NCBI GenBank assembly: GCA_028456385.1
Contig: JALNQF010000005.1
Location: 558,001-622,000 of the forward strand
DNA from: Ophiosphaerella korrae
Lineage: Eukaryota > Ascomycota > Dothideomycetes > Pleosporales > Phaeosphaeriaceae
Direction of reading: 5' to 3'
DNA: 64,000 nucleotides
Position numbers and translations under genes: made by a program
Notes under the pieces: generated by a model
What the model was told of the DNA's origin: nothing
What the model saw: only the letters and a program-made list of their open reading frames with translations
Database searches by the model: none
Part shown: positions 45,303-57,700 of the stretch, in pieces
Layout of the letters: each line of letters begins with the position of its first letter
How positions within the stretch are numbered: the first letter of the stretch is position 1

Positions 45303-48135
45303 ATGAACGGACTAACGTCATGTAGCCATTGCTGCTATGGCCTTTACAAGCAGGATGTGTTCCGTACGTCCTACCAAACAAGCCCACTGACGTTTATGTA
45401 TCGTGTCCCTGATTACCATGTAACAGGCCTCCTTGATCCATTCGCCATCGCTACGATTAATGGGGAACAAACAAAGACAACAACAGTTACTAAGAAGACT
45501 TTGAATCCATTATTGGTGCAAATATTTTAATTTGTACGTGAAAACATACTTTATGCCGGATAGTTTCTGACAAGGAGGTTAAGGGCAGTGAATAAAGAGA
45601 CCATCCTCACAATCGAAGTGTTTGACGAGAAAAAATTCAAGAAGAAGGACAAAGGGTTTTGGGGGTTATCAATATCTGTATAGGTAGCATAATAGATCTG
45701 GAAGTCGGCGTTGCTGGTAGGCTGATTTTGGAAGTGCAATGTCAAATACTGATTTAGATACAAAGATATTCGTGCGCGACCTGAAAAACCAGCAACTATC
45801 TAACTGTTACTGGCAGGCTTATTCTCAGCTTATCAACGAATATCCCAGAAGAAGCCACCAGATCAAGAATATCCACCTCCAATTCTGTGATCACTGGCCA
45901 GCACGGTCCTGCGCCGCAAGAGCTCAGTCAATCTAGTTCACTTCCGGCTATTAGTACTGATAGCCATCTATACGAGCCACTTGAAGACACTCATGGGAGG
46001 CTGCCACATGGCTGGGAGCGGCGAAATACTCCTGGAGGTCGACCATATTATGTCGACCATAATACAAGGATGACGACTTGGGAACAACCCTCGATCGCTA
46101 ATACAGCAAACCTGCAAGATGTTGAGCTTACACGTTTGTATCAGGTATTCCAGAAAGGAGTCGCACTGTACAGGCGGTTAATGTTCCAGGACGCTGAAAA
46201 TTTGTTTCGACAAGCGGCGGAGGGGCAGGAGAAACTTCTCGGAAGTGAAAATGTAGCTGCACTGCAATGCAAGCACATGTTAGGTCGCGTGCTCTGCGAT
46301 CAAATGGAATACGAAGAGACTGAATTGCTATTTTGACATGCAGCGAATGGGCGCAAGATTCGTCTCGGAAGCTGTAATGAGGACACTTTACACAGTCAAC
46401 ACATGCTAGGCGCTTCCCTTTACGAGCAGAGGAAGTATGTTGAAGCCAAGCGGTCACTTCAGCAAGCTGTAAACGGGCGCGAGGGTCTTTTTGGGGCCTT
46501 CAACGAGGAGACGCTACTTAGCAAACACATGCTGGGGGCTTCACTCTATCACCAGAAAAAATACAGTGAGGCTGAGCCATTGCTCCATGAAGCGGCGGGC
46601 GGGCGCGTGAAGAGACTGGGTATTAATCATAAAGACACTGCCGCTACGGTTGTCTTGCTGCAGGCTTTACAATTAGGCATTGCCGCTCTTTCAATCGCCC
46701 CTCCTGTCAATCAGAGTCCACAAGCGAGAATATCACCAGGCAAAATAATGCAAATAATGAGTCCACCACGTTAATTACCAGCAGCCCGAGTAATAGAGAC
46801 TAGAGCATGTCCGAACGTAATACCACTAGCCAGAGCATTACCAGCCAGAGGAACAACAGTTCAAGTACTCTTGCTAGCCGACTCGCTATCTTATTTCCCG
46901 AAGGTGCGAACGAGAGGCAGATGTACACTGACCTTGAAATTTCCGAGATATCACTACTATTGCAACATTTGTCCCAGTCTTGGAGTCGTGTTCCAAGGAC
47001 TTATATCATCCTGCGACGAATTAATTCTCTTAACTTCCTTGACGATCTTATCGATGTTGGATTCTCAGATTATTGGTTCCAGTTACTGACCACAACTTGC
47101 CCAAATTCTTAAGTCTGAGTGTTCGTACTACTTTCCTAGATGCCCAGAGCCTTGTGTTGACAAAGTCAATGGACCTAGAAAAAGGGGAAAACGGTAGTCA
47201 TTGCTACTTTAAAAAAGGAGAGCCGCTTCATTTTGAGTCAAAAGAAGTTCGGGGCAAAGGTGGCTTCGGACAAGTTGATAAAGTACTAAGCCTCATCAGC
47301 TTTAGAGAGTACGCAAGGAAGCGAGTGCTTAGAAGTACGGCCTTCAAAGGACATAGGCTGGAAGATATGAAGCAATTCATTGCAGAAATCCAGATCCTGA
47401 AGCGTCTCAAACATCACCATGTTGTGGGGTTCGTTGGAAGCTACACATATCTTAAACATATTGGCCTGATTATGTCTCCTGTCGCCGAGATGGACCTAAG
47501 TGTTTATCTTAAGCGTGGAGATAACTATCCTGAGCTAAGGACTTTCTTTGGATGCCTAGCTACCGCGCTCAAATTTCTGCATGAGAAAAACATTCGGCTT
47601 AAAGACATCAAGCCAAGAAATATCCTAGTAAAAAGTGGCAATACCTTCTTTACTGATTTTGGACTATCCGTTGATTTCACGGATGCGACGGGTAGCACAA
47701 CCATGTCTATGGTCAACGGGATGACTCCTAAATATTGCGCGCCGGAGGTTGCTCAGTACCAGCCCCGGAACACTACATCTGATATATGGAGCCTAGGTGT
47801 TGTGTTTCTGGGGATAATCCTAGTCCTCAAGGGATAACATCTCAAGACATAGATGAGTTTTTTAGTAAACATGGCACACAACAGTTATTTGGTCGCACGA
47901 ACATTGTTGCTTTGTCAGAATTCATCACTGAGCTACAAGAGATCGGTGAGTCTTCTAATAATGTAGCCCTTGGTTGGGTACAGCGAATGCTCTCAGTAGA
48001 GCAGCAAGTTCGTCCAACCGCGAATGCACTACTCTCATCCATTTTGATCAGCGAGGACGAAAATAAAGGTTAAGTTTCTGTGGATTGTGTTGCACCTCTT
48101 CCGATGAAGACGCATTCAACGAACTCTGTGAATAA
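45303..48135 (+). pseudogene. Chimeric C2-WW-TPR-protein kinase gene, broken
   Basis: Read in order: C2 domain (about 45330-45800), WW domain (about 46000-46091, [20 protein letters not shown] with both Trp), 3-4 TPR units (46130-46640), the family linker (46807-47150) and a kinase (47240-48070) with GKGGFGQV, DIKPRNILV, FTDFGLS and YCAPEV. The C2 and WW parts resemble the N-terminus of Rsp5/NEDD4 E3 ligases ([28 protein letters not shown]). A 63-bp intron (45364-45426) restores the C2 frame exactly. WW and TPR share one frame, so the fusion is real. The linker and kinase are close to those of 6411-8690. Lesions: a 1-bp frameshift after LNP near 45510, TGA at 46334-46336, and frame changes near 46780, 47085 and 47830. 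The end is placed by a Cys-rich tail like the intact paralogue's. No HECT domain is present. Confidence 0.8.
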
Positions 48136-49544
48136 TTGAATAATGGATTCTAAGAATTTAATAGGCTATAAGTTTACAACTGACACCGCATTGCCCCTCT
48201 AACTATCCTTGAGTAATATGAGCTATTGATTACCTAATTACTAATAGTACTATTATGGAATTCTTTCACCAAAATTCTTTTTCGGCACAAGTATAAGGCT
48301 CGATCATTGATTTTTAGGGTTGCTTTACTTTGAAGGGAGAGCAAGTAGGAACGTAGTAATTATAAGCACGAAATGTTAGCTCTTGAGTACACATAACCTT
48401 CTCTATGATTTTCCTGTTCGTTGTAATTTTAGGTGGCTCGGTTACTGGTTTGGCCCGGTTCCTGGTTTGGCGGTGGAACACGTTATTATTTAGCTGTTGG
48501 TTTGAGATAAGCTTTGAGATTGAATTTGTATAGTTAGTAAAAGTATACAAGTTTAAAGTTTCTCTCAATTGCTGCCTAATGCAAGGGTCTCGAGCGACGG
48601 CTGCGCTAAATTAGCGTATTTTTCTTGAATGATCTGATCAACTCTATCTCACCTGCCTTATCTAGCCAATAAACTGCGAATTCGCCGCTCCCTGCTGTTA
48701 CCGCGCCTGCTAGCGCATTATGCAGCCCTAGTTTGATCATCCCGAACCTGCGCTACCCCTGCTAGCGTTTGGCGGGTTACGGGAACTTTTATGGTGGTTA
48801 GAGACACGTTTCGCGCTAAAAATTGCTTGCTTCCTTCTTCCGACTGATACTTCAAAGCAATACAACCGATCTCGGGTTTCACATGTAATTATCTTTGCAG
48901 AGGAAGGTGTCGTGTACTGAGAATGTATCTTGCGCCGGTCATATGTAACATAGAACGCTCTCCGGATGCTAAACTGACTGCCGATTGATAGCTGGAAGTC
49001 AAATCGCCAAGGCCTTGTCGCTCCTGTGAAATTAGAAATTCCGCTAGTAATTTTGCCGAGCACATAAGTAGCAGCTCATGCGTAAGCACCCTTTAGGGTC
49101 TGGGCATTTTGTTGTTATAATCGCCGCACCAAATTCTGGCCTGCGCACCCTGTTCACGGATATAATAACATTCCATTTATTCAAGGATCTCCCACCGTAA
49201 TGGTTTCGCAATAAGGGCATAGTTTCTTCGCCTTCCATAATGCGTTCTATCGCTAATTCCGCACCCAAGAAAGACCTATCTGAAGCAAACCAAGTAGTAG
49301 AATTGCTTGTGCAGCAAGGAAGCCATGGTCAACCATTCGGTCCATCTAAGAAGCTTAATTATCCTTTTCCAAAATCGAGGTATGATATATCTTGTCAAGA
49401 TGTAGTTATATGAAAACGCTTTGTGACAACACAGCCTTCGAATGCGATTTTCCACGCTTGCCACGAGTTTGCGCCGCTGGTATACGGCATAAACTTTCCT
49501 TCTTATTATCTTCTGTTACTTTCTCTCCAATCATCATAGTTAAG
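48136..49544. other. Intergenic, no supported gene
   Basis: AT-rich at 48136-48600, then mixed. A 108-codon minus frame (48737-49063) has no recognisable domain. The frame upstream of 49545 is open but unlikely to be coding. Confidence 0.45.
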
Positions 49545-50552
49545 ATGAACGCCTCAGCCTCTCTTCGCGCGTCATACATACGAGACTCCGGCCTAGATGT
49601 TCGAAAATCTAAACTTTCGCTCCACAAAGACCGCGCTAGCACAATGATGGATTGGTCCAAGTTTACGCCCGTCAACTACATGGAATGGAGAGCAAAATGT
49701 GAGCAGGAAAGAACTGCAGCTCCGTTAGACTCGGAGAAGGCAGATTTTACAAACATTGAGGTCACTCAGCGAGAAGAATCAAGGTGGGCTGTGATTGCGC
49801 GAATGGCCACAGTTTACCCACTTAAAGATATGACTTGGGTTGTTGCCGTCATGTTTGCAGTAGGGAGCCTGGTCTTCACCATTAATGCGTTCTTTGGTTT
49901 ACTTCCTCTCGTAATACCCAGCACGCAATTTGAGACGAACGCCACGGTCGCAGCTCCTGCAACAATATTAATTGGGGGTAGCATCTTCGTAATCGCTGGC
50001 TTCCTTTCTATACCCGCATCTATCAATGCACGCCGCGGATCTCTCAATATTGACAAGCTTGCGGAGGGTGCTACTGCCGAATACCGACCAGCACTTGTCG
50101 GAAGCAAAGAATGGGTATGGTTTCCCCTTTCTTCCGAACTGAAAGGCATCATGCTCTACAACCGACCCTTTCAAGCCAATCTCATCCAAATTTTCGGCGG
50201 CATGATTCTCTTCGTCGCTGCAATATCCGGCACTCCAGGAGTGGTTGATCCCATGAGCCCTATTTTCCCAACTCTCGTCTTCTGGCCACAGGTCATTGGT
50301 GGCGCGATGTTCTTCCTAGCAAACCTTATGCTGGTTATTTCCGAGCAAGAGAAATGGTATAAGCCAAAACCTCTGGATACTGCTTGGCAAGGCGCCTTCC
50401 AGAGTTCTGTTGGCGGATTTGGGTTTATGATCACTGGGGTTTTTCTATTGAAAGGGGCTATTTTAGAGAGTGCGGTGGCGGCTTTTGGCGGTAGCTGGGC
50501 ATTCTTCATCGGGAGTCTAATCCAGTGGTACATCGTTATGCGGATCTACTAG
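49545..50552 (+). CDS. Multi-pass integral membrane protein
   Basis: 335 residues from the ATG at 49545 (MNASASLRAS); the upstream open frame is excluded because it has no similarity and this Met precedes a normal soluble N-terminus. Cytosolic N-terminus of about 95 residues, then six likely membrane segments: TWVVAVMFAVGSLVFTINAFF, ATILIGGSIFVIAGFLSIPA, LIQIFGGMILFVAAISG, VFWPQVIGGAMFFLANLMLVI, GGFGFMITGVFLLKGAI and SWAFFIGSLIQWYIVM. Conserved-looking loop KEWVWFPLSSELKG and WYKPKPLDTAWQGAFQ. Fungal genomes hold many such unnamed integral membrane proteins; neither transport nor enzyme motifs are visible. Intact, no intron. Confidence 0.75.
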   Translation: MNASASLRASYIRDSGLDVRKSKLSLHKDRASTMMDWSKFTPVNYMEWRAKCEQERTAAPLDSEKADFTNIEVTQREESRWAVIARMATVYPLKDMTWVVAVMFAVGSLVFTINAFFGLLPLVIPSTQFETNATVAAPATILIGGSIFVIAGFLSIPASINARRGSLNIDKLAEGATAEYRPALVGSKEWVWFPLSSELKGIMLYNRPFQANLIQIFGGMILFVAAISGTPGVVDPMSPIFPTLVFWPQVIGGAMFFLANLMLVISEQEKWYKPKPLDTAWQGAFQSSVGGFGFMITGVFLLKGAILESAVAAFGGSWAFFIGSLIQWYIVMRIY

Positions 50553-51011
50553 GCGGATGAATGAGGGTTGGTGGGATCATCTTCATTGCTCCATTTCCCC
50601 CTCATATCATGACATAGGAGATAATGGGCTTTGACAGTAACGCCCTGGGGATGAGATAGGTGTCTTTGCTTCGGCGCTAATTCTATTATTGCCTAATCCA
50701 ACCCAGCTCTAGCTCTATTATTATTACAATATAGATAGATTAATATCCTTTACCAAGGTAGTTTATTACTATCGATATGATGGTAAGACTATCTATTATA
50801 TATACTTCTATACTATCTTATTATAATTTATTCTCTCATATAATAAGTGCAAGACTGCGAGGCTGCGGCTCGAGGGCGTGCATGATATATACTGTTCTAC
50901 TCCTGTAATCAATGTTACCGATTTCTCTTCCACCTTTTTGGTTCGTTTGGTGCAGTGGAGTAGAGCTGCATTCTATCAATAAGGCTATTTAGTCTGTATC
51001 GGTCACTAGCT
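50553..51011. other. Intergenic, no supported gene
   Basis: TA-rich in 50690-50850, with a short repeat-like look. No coding signal. Confidence 0.4.
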
Positions 51012-52374
51012 TTAACTGCAGTGTGTGCGGATATACTTTTCTATTGCACTACAATTTTGCGGTCGTTTTGGCAGGGCGCAATGTATGCCAGCGTCTTGCT
51101 TGACCTCTATATGCCATTTATCTGAAAGCTCGCTCCGATCGCGCTTGCTTTTCTCCCTGTCAAATGTAGCCCAAAACCACTTCTCATGGTTCCAATGCAT
51201 GACCTCCTTATTTAGCCACCCTAGGCAAATTCTTGCAACAGCATTGGGTTGCTCAAGGCAGCGAAGATGGCCGGTATCTTCAAGTATCTGTTCCTCTACA
51301 CCTCCGTCTATTATTCCTCCGTTACCACCATGGCCCGTCCCTGCTAGTTTCATATGCATCTCACGTATCTCCTCATAATCTATTTGTGAAAAGTCGCCAT
51401 AGAGGAAAAACGTCCGCAGTCGGAGGCATAGGGGCGACTGCAGGGTAAGCGCACCCTCTAGTCTCTTGAAAACGGTATGAATTCGGGATTTAGCATTCGC
51501 TCACGATTTCTTCCCTCCATACCCACATCTTGCGAAAGTGGCTGAAAGTTGGGTCGGGCATATGACCAAGCCTCCTGTGCTCTTGGAGTCGCAAGCTTAA
51601 CTTGCCCACCTTCAGTATCTCGTAGGGAAAATTTAAGGTACTTTTAAAGCACGCTAAGATCCATGGGCTAGAAGAAGGTATTCTTACTAATTTGCTTCTC
51701 AGCAGCCGCACGGGAGTTCCAGAATTACCGAATAATGGAGGAGAGCATTGCTGTATTTGGTCCTGGGGATAGATGTCTTGAAGTACCGGCTCCACGATAA
51801 CTAACGAGTGGAAAAGACGTGGGCGAATGAGTGCAAGATTGACCCAAGTTGAGTTTAGTTACCTGAATAAAAAGATATCATGCTTCAGGTATAGACACGA
51901 ACATTTGCACTGCCCCCATACTGTGGCCTAATCCGACAAAAGGAGGCTTCATATGATGTCGAAAGTGATTCACCATTAGCAACGGATCGCGCGAATGATA
52001 CAACCAGTGTGGATCATCATCAATCTTACCTACATTGAGGCCATAACTCTCGCCTTAATGCGCAACATTGGCTACCTGGATGTCCCGGATTTTCACGGCA
52101 TACCTAGCTGCAGTTGTAGCCTTAAGTAGGTCATCCCATAGAGGCTCGTAGCATTCTTATCGACGTTAACGTGGCTCAGCGAAGTAGAGGCAGAATACTA
52201 CCTTTGGAAAGCCATTTGCATGGGCTGCTATGATAGCCACCAAGTCTTCCGCAGGTTCGAGGGTCGATATTCTTTGACAGCAAATTGTAGCTCATCATTG
52301 TCGTTGTGAGGGAACTGGCGGATATACGAGCAAGGACATTTGTGCTCGGTTACAGTAAAGCTGGATACAGACAT
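51012..52374 (-). pseudogene. Alpha/beta-hydrolase (LPX1/AKT2-like family), broken
   Basis: Pieces in correct order on the minus strand: N-terminus from the ATG at 52372-52374 (FTVTEHKCPCSYIRQFP, LQFAVKEYRP), oxyanion region AAHANGFPK, a 46-bp intron (GTAGTA..ATAAG) before CYEPLWDDLL, WLYHSRDPLLMVNHF, the nucleophile elbow GLGHSMG (about 51915-51935), ATPRAQEAWSYARPNF, and a C-terminal EDTGHLRCLEQPNAVARICLGWL (active-site His segment). This is the fungal peroxisomal-lipase-like family that includes hydrolases found in secondary-metabolite clusters of Alternaria. Defects: an in-frame TAA near 52056 (family Gln codon in VAHQGE) and further frame breaks between the GHSMG part and the C-terminus. 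Divergent from the adenylate-forming relic. Confidence 0.75.
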
Positions 52375-52922
52375 ACCGAAAGTCAAGCGTTTTATAGAGT
52401 TTCCGAAGAGGGCACTACGGCCTGTGGCGTTCAAGCGTGTGGGCTGCTTTGTAATGGCGCCATGGCCAAGCCCGTAGGCTTCCACCGCATTACCTAGGTC
52501 TGACATTAACTACTAGCCTGGTGAGGCACAGCAGACAATTCGCGCAAAGCCTTGAATACAGCATCTTGCCTGCCGCAAGAGGTATAAATTTTCATGGACG
52601 TCACACTTTAGTGGTCTGTGTCTGTATCCTTTCACTTCCGAAATGTCTAAAGCAATAACCGCTAATACCGCGTGTGAACGCCTGCCCCCGTCCGTTATTG
52701 ACAATTAAGCTCTCTTGCATCTCGGTAACATCTACTATTTGATTCCAAAGGACGATGACGTCCTTTCTCAAGCCTTCGTTGACATTCCATGCAGCAGATT
52801 CGCCAATGCAATCAATCACGCAGCGGTCTGGTTGCATGCGAATATTGGTGAGCTAAGCGCCGGTCCTTTCGATGTTATCGCATATTAGGGACCTAGCGAC
52901 CTCCGGTACCCTATCCTAGAGG

Positions 52923-54278
52923 TTGCTGCGGCCAAGGTCGGGAAACTGGTATACCGACCTCTATATGATCAATACGATCATATTGTGCGTGGCTGACAAG
53001 CACCTACTGAGCCTGGCACAAATGCTGGTTCCATTGCCGCTTACTATTCCTCCTATGAGGCAGCATCTTCTTGCATCACCCAGTTGCAAATTTGTGCTTC
53101 ACACCGCTCAAGAAAATAATCAAGTCAAAGTACTCCTCCAGGGAGCCCGCATGTCCAGTCTGTCGTGGTGCCGGATCTGGGTACTTGGCCGAAAGCTCCC
53201 ACAGTTGCTCCATACACGTATCCAAAGCCCTGGCACGAGGGGAAATATGATCCATGGCTAATTTTCCATACATCGCGAACTACCAGACTTTCGAAGCTAG
53301 TTATGTATACGAACCGTATGATGACTTCTTTTTGCATTGCTCAAAGCCTACCAGAACCAAAGGACGGGACCCAATTCGGTTGGCATATCAATCGTTGATG
53401 CTATGCAGTAGCGCTGATGAGCCATTTCTCAGGGCTATGTGTTGCCCTTCAAACTCCTACCTTCTTAGATGGGATGGTTATTATTGGGTCCAAAGGCAAA
53501 CCGCCAACTCCCGCTGTCATCGCAGACACTCTTCGATATAGCAAGGCTCTCCACACTCCCTTTTCTACTTCGCTGTATGGTACGACAACCGGAAAGTCTC
53601 AAAATGCTCAAAAATTTAGAATACATTCAATGGGTTGGTGCAGCTCTAAACATGGACACTGGGAACGCACTTCGAACATATGTAAAACTAAGTCTGTCAA
53701 TGGGTACTACGGAGTGCGGTCTATATTTCTTGAATACGATCGATGACGCTCAAGGCTGGTCATACTACTCGTTCCAGTCCGGCTGATGGATTCAGTTCAT
53801 GGAAAGAGCAAGTAACCTGAACGAGCTGGTGTTCAAAAAAATCTTAGATGCAGTATGGCAGCAAGTGTTCCTCATCTTCCCTGACCTTGAGGTTTATGAG
53901 ACGAAAGATTTCTTCCAGAAACATCCATTGAGGGAGGGGTTTTGGGCGTACATTGGTCGCTCCGACGATGTAGTTGTACTATACAATAGTAGCAATATCA
54001 ATGCTATAGCAGTAGAAGAGAGGTTAATAGTGCATCCAAATGTTCGAATGGCACTAGTTGGAGATGGTGGATGCGATTACCCGTTTGTCATTGTTGAGCT
54101 CACACAGGCTGGTAGCGAAGAGCTGGAGCAAAAAGGCGTAGAGGTAGTGCTGAGTACTATTTCGCCTGCTATTGGTGAGGCAAATCGCAGTCTTTCTCCC
54201 TACACGAGGTTGCGCAAGGAATTCATTCTAGTTACCAGCAGTAAGAAAGGACTGGTGAAAGTCTGGAGAGATTGGTAA
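52923..54278 (+). pseudogene. Adenylate-forming (NRPS-like) domain, broken
   Basis: The plus strand reads, across several frames, as an AMP-binding enzyme. Motif A3 (53268 on) is HTSRTTRLSK where the family has HTSGTTGLPK, so both glycines are lost. Then MSHFSGLCVALQTPTFLDG, LKNLEYIQWVGAALN and YVKLSLSMGTTECG (A5-like), and the C-terminal part 53799-54278 with DLEVYETKDFF, FWAYIGRSDDVVVLYN (A8-like GR.DD), FVIVELTQ and LSPYTRLRKEFILVTSSKKG. This layout is that of A-domains in NRPS-like reductases (A-PCP-TE reductase). No carrier or reductase domain follows. Multiple frame changes mark it as a pseudogene. Confidence 0.75.
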
Positions 54279-57200
54279 TGAGGGGACCGAGTATTAAAAT
54301 GTTTGGAAAAAAAACATTGACGCTCTTTTTCCTGTCGAAAAGTAGACAGAATTTCCCAACTCTCAAAATTTGGCTCAAAAAGCCTGTTATAACTAAACAT
54401 CCGTCGAAGGCGATAGTGTTGGAGGAGGCGTTGGGTGAACTTATGCAATGTTTCCTAGATCGATTCATTTATCCCTGGTATTGACAGTGCCAATCTTAAG
54501 ATGATGCGATTTCCATCAGAGCGTTGTTTTCTTTTGCTATCCGCTGTCTGCTGGTATGTTTCCCATTGCGCCTTTCAGTCCCCGAGCACACCTAACGACT
54601 TTGATCTTTAGCGAGAGTGACAAATCTGATACAGCGTGCAAGACGACGATACAAGTACATGATGTTTTGAGAAGCCAATAATCTTGTTTGCGGATTTTCC
54701 ATTCCACCCATCGAAAACACTTCTTGTGTGTTCTCTCGATGGTAAGATACTTTCCGCAGACTACAAGCTCAATACATACCTTACAAGATTCTGCTGCTGC
54801 TTATTGTGCAGAAGCTATTATATTTCTATCAAAATATTCTTTTCTGCAGCGGGTCATTATATGCAATTTATAGCTCTGGAAGTTGGGAATGGGCCGCGAA
54901 GAGTGGAGGAGGATTGGAGTTGAGTTTGCGAGTTTTCACTCATTGCCTTTCCGCACATAAGACTATCTGTAATCTTCCAAGGCCGATCCAAAGAATAATC
55001 ATTGGTCTAGGCCACCGCCAATCTTTGCTCGCTTCGACTGCCGTGAAAATTCCACAGGACTGAAATAGCACTTTTTGTCACAACAGGAAGTTATAAGTTA
55101 GATGCCGTCAGCATCTAGCTATTTAAAGTCTAGGGGAATGAGAACTAGCAGATGTGCTACACTCAGAGTAAGATCTTTCTACCGCAAACTCCCGCAGAAC
55201 GATGGGTCTACTTTGCTGCACCGATGTTATCACTTGTCCGCTTGATGAAGCCCGATGTCTCAATAGATAGCCCACCGACATTACCTAATCCTGCACTTAT
55301 TTTTTCCAAGAACAAGAGTCCTTAAAGCAAAAAGCAGAAAGATAACGTTGACAAAAATGCACATACGATAGTTATAGTTCAGACTCGATTTTTCTAGCTC
55401 AAGGTCTCCTAGTACCGAGGCATCAAGTCAGCCCGCCTATCGGCGTATTTCTTCATGAGTAGCACAACCTAGACGGATGAAAATGCAAGGCGAATTCAGA
55501 GGAAGACGAGAACGAGCAGAGGCGGGAAATTGCAGTGACTTTTTGAGAAATTCGATAGGAAAGAAGACTGCGACATTGTGCCCTTCCTTTATTAGTTGTA
55601 TTGAAGAACAATTGGGATCTGGGTATGGAGGAAAGCATTGGTATTTGTCTTGAAAAACTCACATCTTGAGCGGTTGTGTGCATGGCTTGAACAGCAGGTG
55701 GAATTTCTGTTGCCGTCCGGCTGAAATACTTCCCTTCAGGTGTGTTCATGCCTCGAGAGTATTCTTTAAATTTCTCAAGACATCAGACATTGCATTATAA
55801 GATGAGTTTCGTTAGATAGCTGCAAAACAGACTGTAATAATTCGTAGGAGCGATCAGGCAACTAGCAATCTACGACATTTTTCAGAGCTTACTAGACCCC
55901 GGGAGCGTGGGTGCAGGTCTTTAGCTATGATGTAGCATCAGTCATGTGGCTAGTTTCCCCAGGTATATCGAATCACGTGTAACGCCATCAAAGGTGCCAT
56001 TATTGTCAGTGTCAGCTCCGGCGACATGTATTAATTTAGTTGTGTACGAAGTGGACCCAAACCTGAAGGCACCTTTCGCCCTTACAGGCATTCAGACCTA
56101 CTATGTGCACCCAGAAGTGTGGGGACCAAATTTGAGATTGTGGTCAGCGTGACATTGAAAGCCTTTCCGGTCTAAAAGTGCCTAATACGAAACTATAATT
56201 TCCGATTAAATGAAGAGAATGTGGAATCAGAGGGCTAGTAGATAGTTTGCGAAACCTAGTGGACAAGAACCAGGGCGATCAGATAGCCTTACCCAAAGTA
56301 AATATGCGGTGTTTACCTTATTGTGACAGATAACACGAGCTTAGGAATCAGTGGGAGATTAATCATTGATTCTACTAGCTATTGATTGGTAGAGCTCTTA
56401 TACTCAGAGCTCCGCTGAGCAAGTTCTCGGTGATCAGAGCTTCGCTATCCGAGCTCTCGGTGCCCGAGGCTTGAGATAGAGTGGAGAGCCTCCGAGTTGA
56501 GACTGATTTGCTCTAGCGAGCAGCTCCCAATATAGGAGTTTCCGCAACACTTGTCTCACTAGTCAGAAGGACATGTCACTATAGGCTCCCGCGCTGTTGT
56601 AATATTCTCAGCAACTAATACTATCCCACTACCATAGACATCTCGTCAGCCACTTGAAATCGCTCGAGGGATACTCATGGACTCCGGTGAACCAATAGCG
56701 TCTGAATTATATGTCCTGTAGGAACTATGCACCTTCGATTGTGGTGCAGTCTGTTTCAATGAAACCACCAACATCAGATGCATTTCATTCTCTATTCCAA
56801 TCATTGTAATAATTTTATTATACATTCATAAACAACAAGCAGTACGCTCCAATCAAAGGAGCGAACTAATGATATTGACTTATGATTGGGTAGTTAGGAT
56901 GGATTCTGAAAGTTTGCTACGTCTTCGGATATTGTTTACCAATCAAATCCCTCATTCGCCGAGGAGCCTAGATCTTCATGTTTGGGGCTGGGATGGCTGT
57001 ATCAGCGGGTTGCCCAAGCTAAGGTCGTAAATTGACCCCCTGGTAGCTTTATTCATAATCTGGAATATCATTACACATGGTGTGCCTTTGATCTCGGAAT
57101 TATTTATTGAATACAGAGTTAGAGAGCTATATACATTTATAACAATTCATTCAACCAATACTGTGGCGGTCAGTAGAAGAGAGAATTTGCAATAAGTATA

Positions 57201-57700
57201 GCGAAGTCTCGGAGTTTTTGCTGCTGTCACGTTACGCAGCCTCCAAGCTGACTACCATGGCAAGACAATCTCGGCGGTCGCCGACTGAGAAAGCGAGTAA
57301 ACGCAATGGCACATTTCAAGACCAACGCATATCCCCGAATTAGGTAAGTTACGTTCTCTAGATTTGCTGACGACCCGCATGCTTATTGGGGAAGTTGCAC
57401 ATAATACGAAAGAGGTAGCTAGGCCAGCAGCCTTGTTGCATGATTTCGAGCTCAGCCTCATCACATAACGTGCTTACTCACGACCCGGGCCACCCCACCA
57501 CTCGGGCCAACCTGACTGATCTATCAATCAAATGCGCCACAACCACACACTCAAAGCAGCTGGAATTCAAGAAGTAGATAGATTAGATTGATTTGCATTG
57601 GCGCTTGTTGTGGCCAAGTATATGACAATTGCTATAAGTTGGTAGTGCACGTTAGCGCACTCGGGACGCATCTGCCTAACAGCTCCTCTCAGCTTCTTCA
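54279..57700. other. 3.4-kb region without a supported gene
   Basis: Mixed composition. Short plus frames at 54684-54923 and 55946-56152 and a minus frame at 55453-55749 have no recognisable domain. A GAGCTC(T/C)CG-type short repeat lies at about 56395-56470. It probably contains decayed remnants of neighbours, which I could not identify. Confidence 0.45.

Noticed and set aside
55946..56152. Possible cytochrome P450 scrap (ALTGIQTYYVHPEVWGP resembles the region before the heme loop)
   Set aside because: Only one short stretch, no Cys-heme motif or ExxR nearby. Too weak to call even though a P450 would suit the metabolite-gene neighbourhood.
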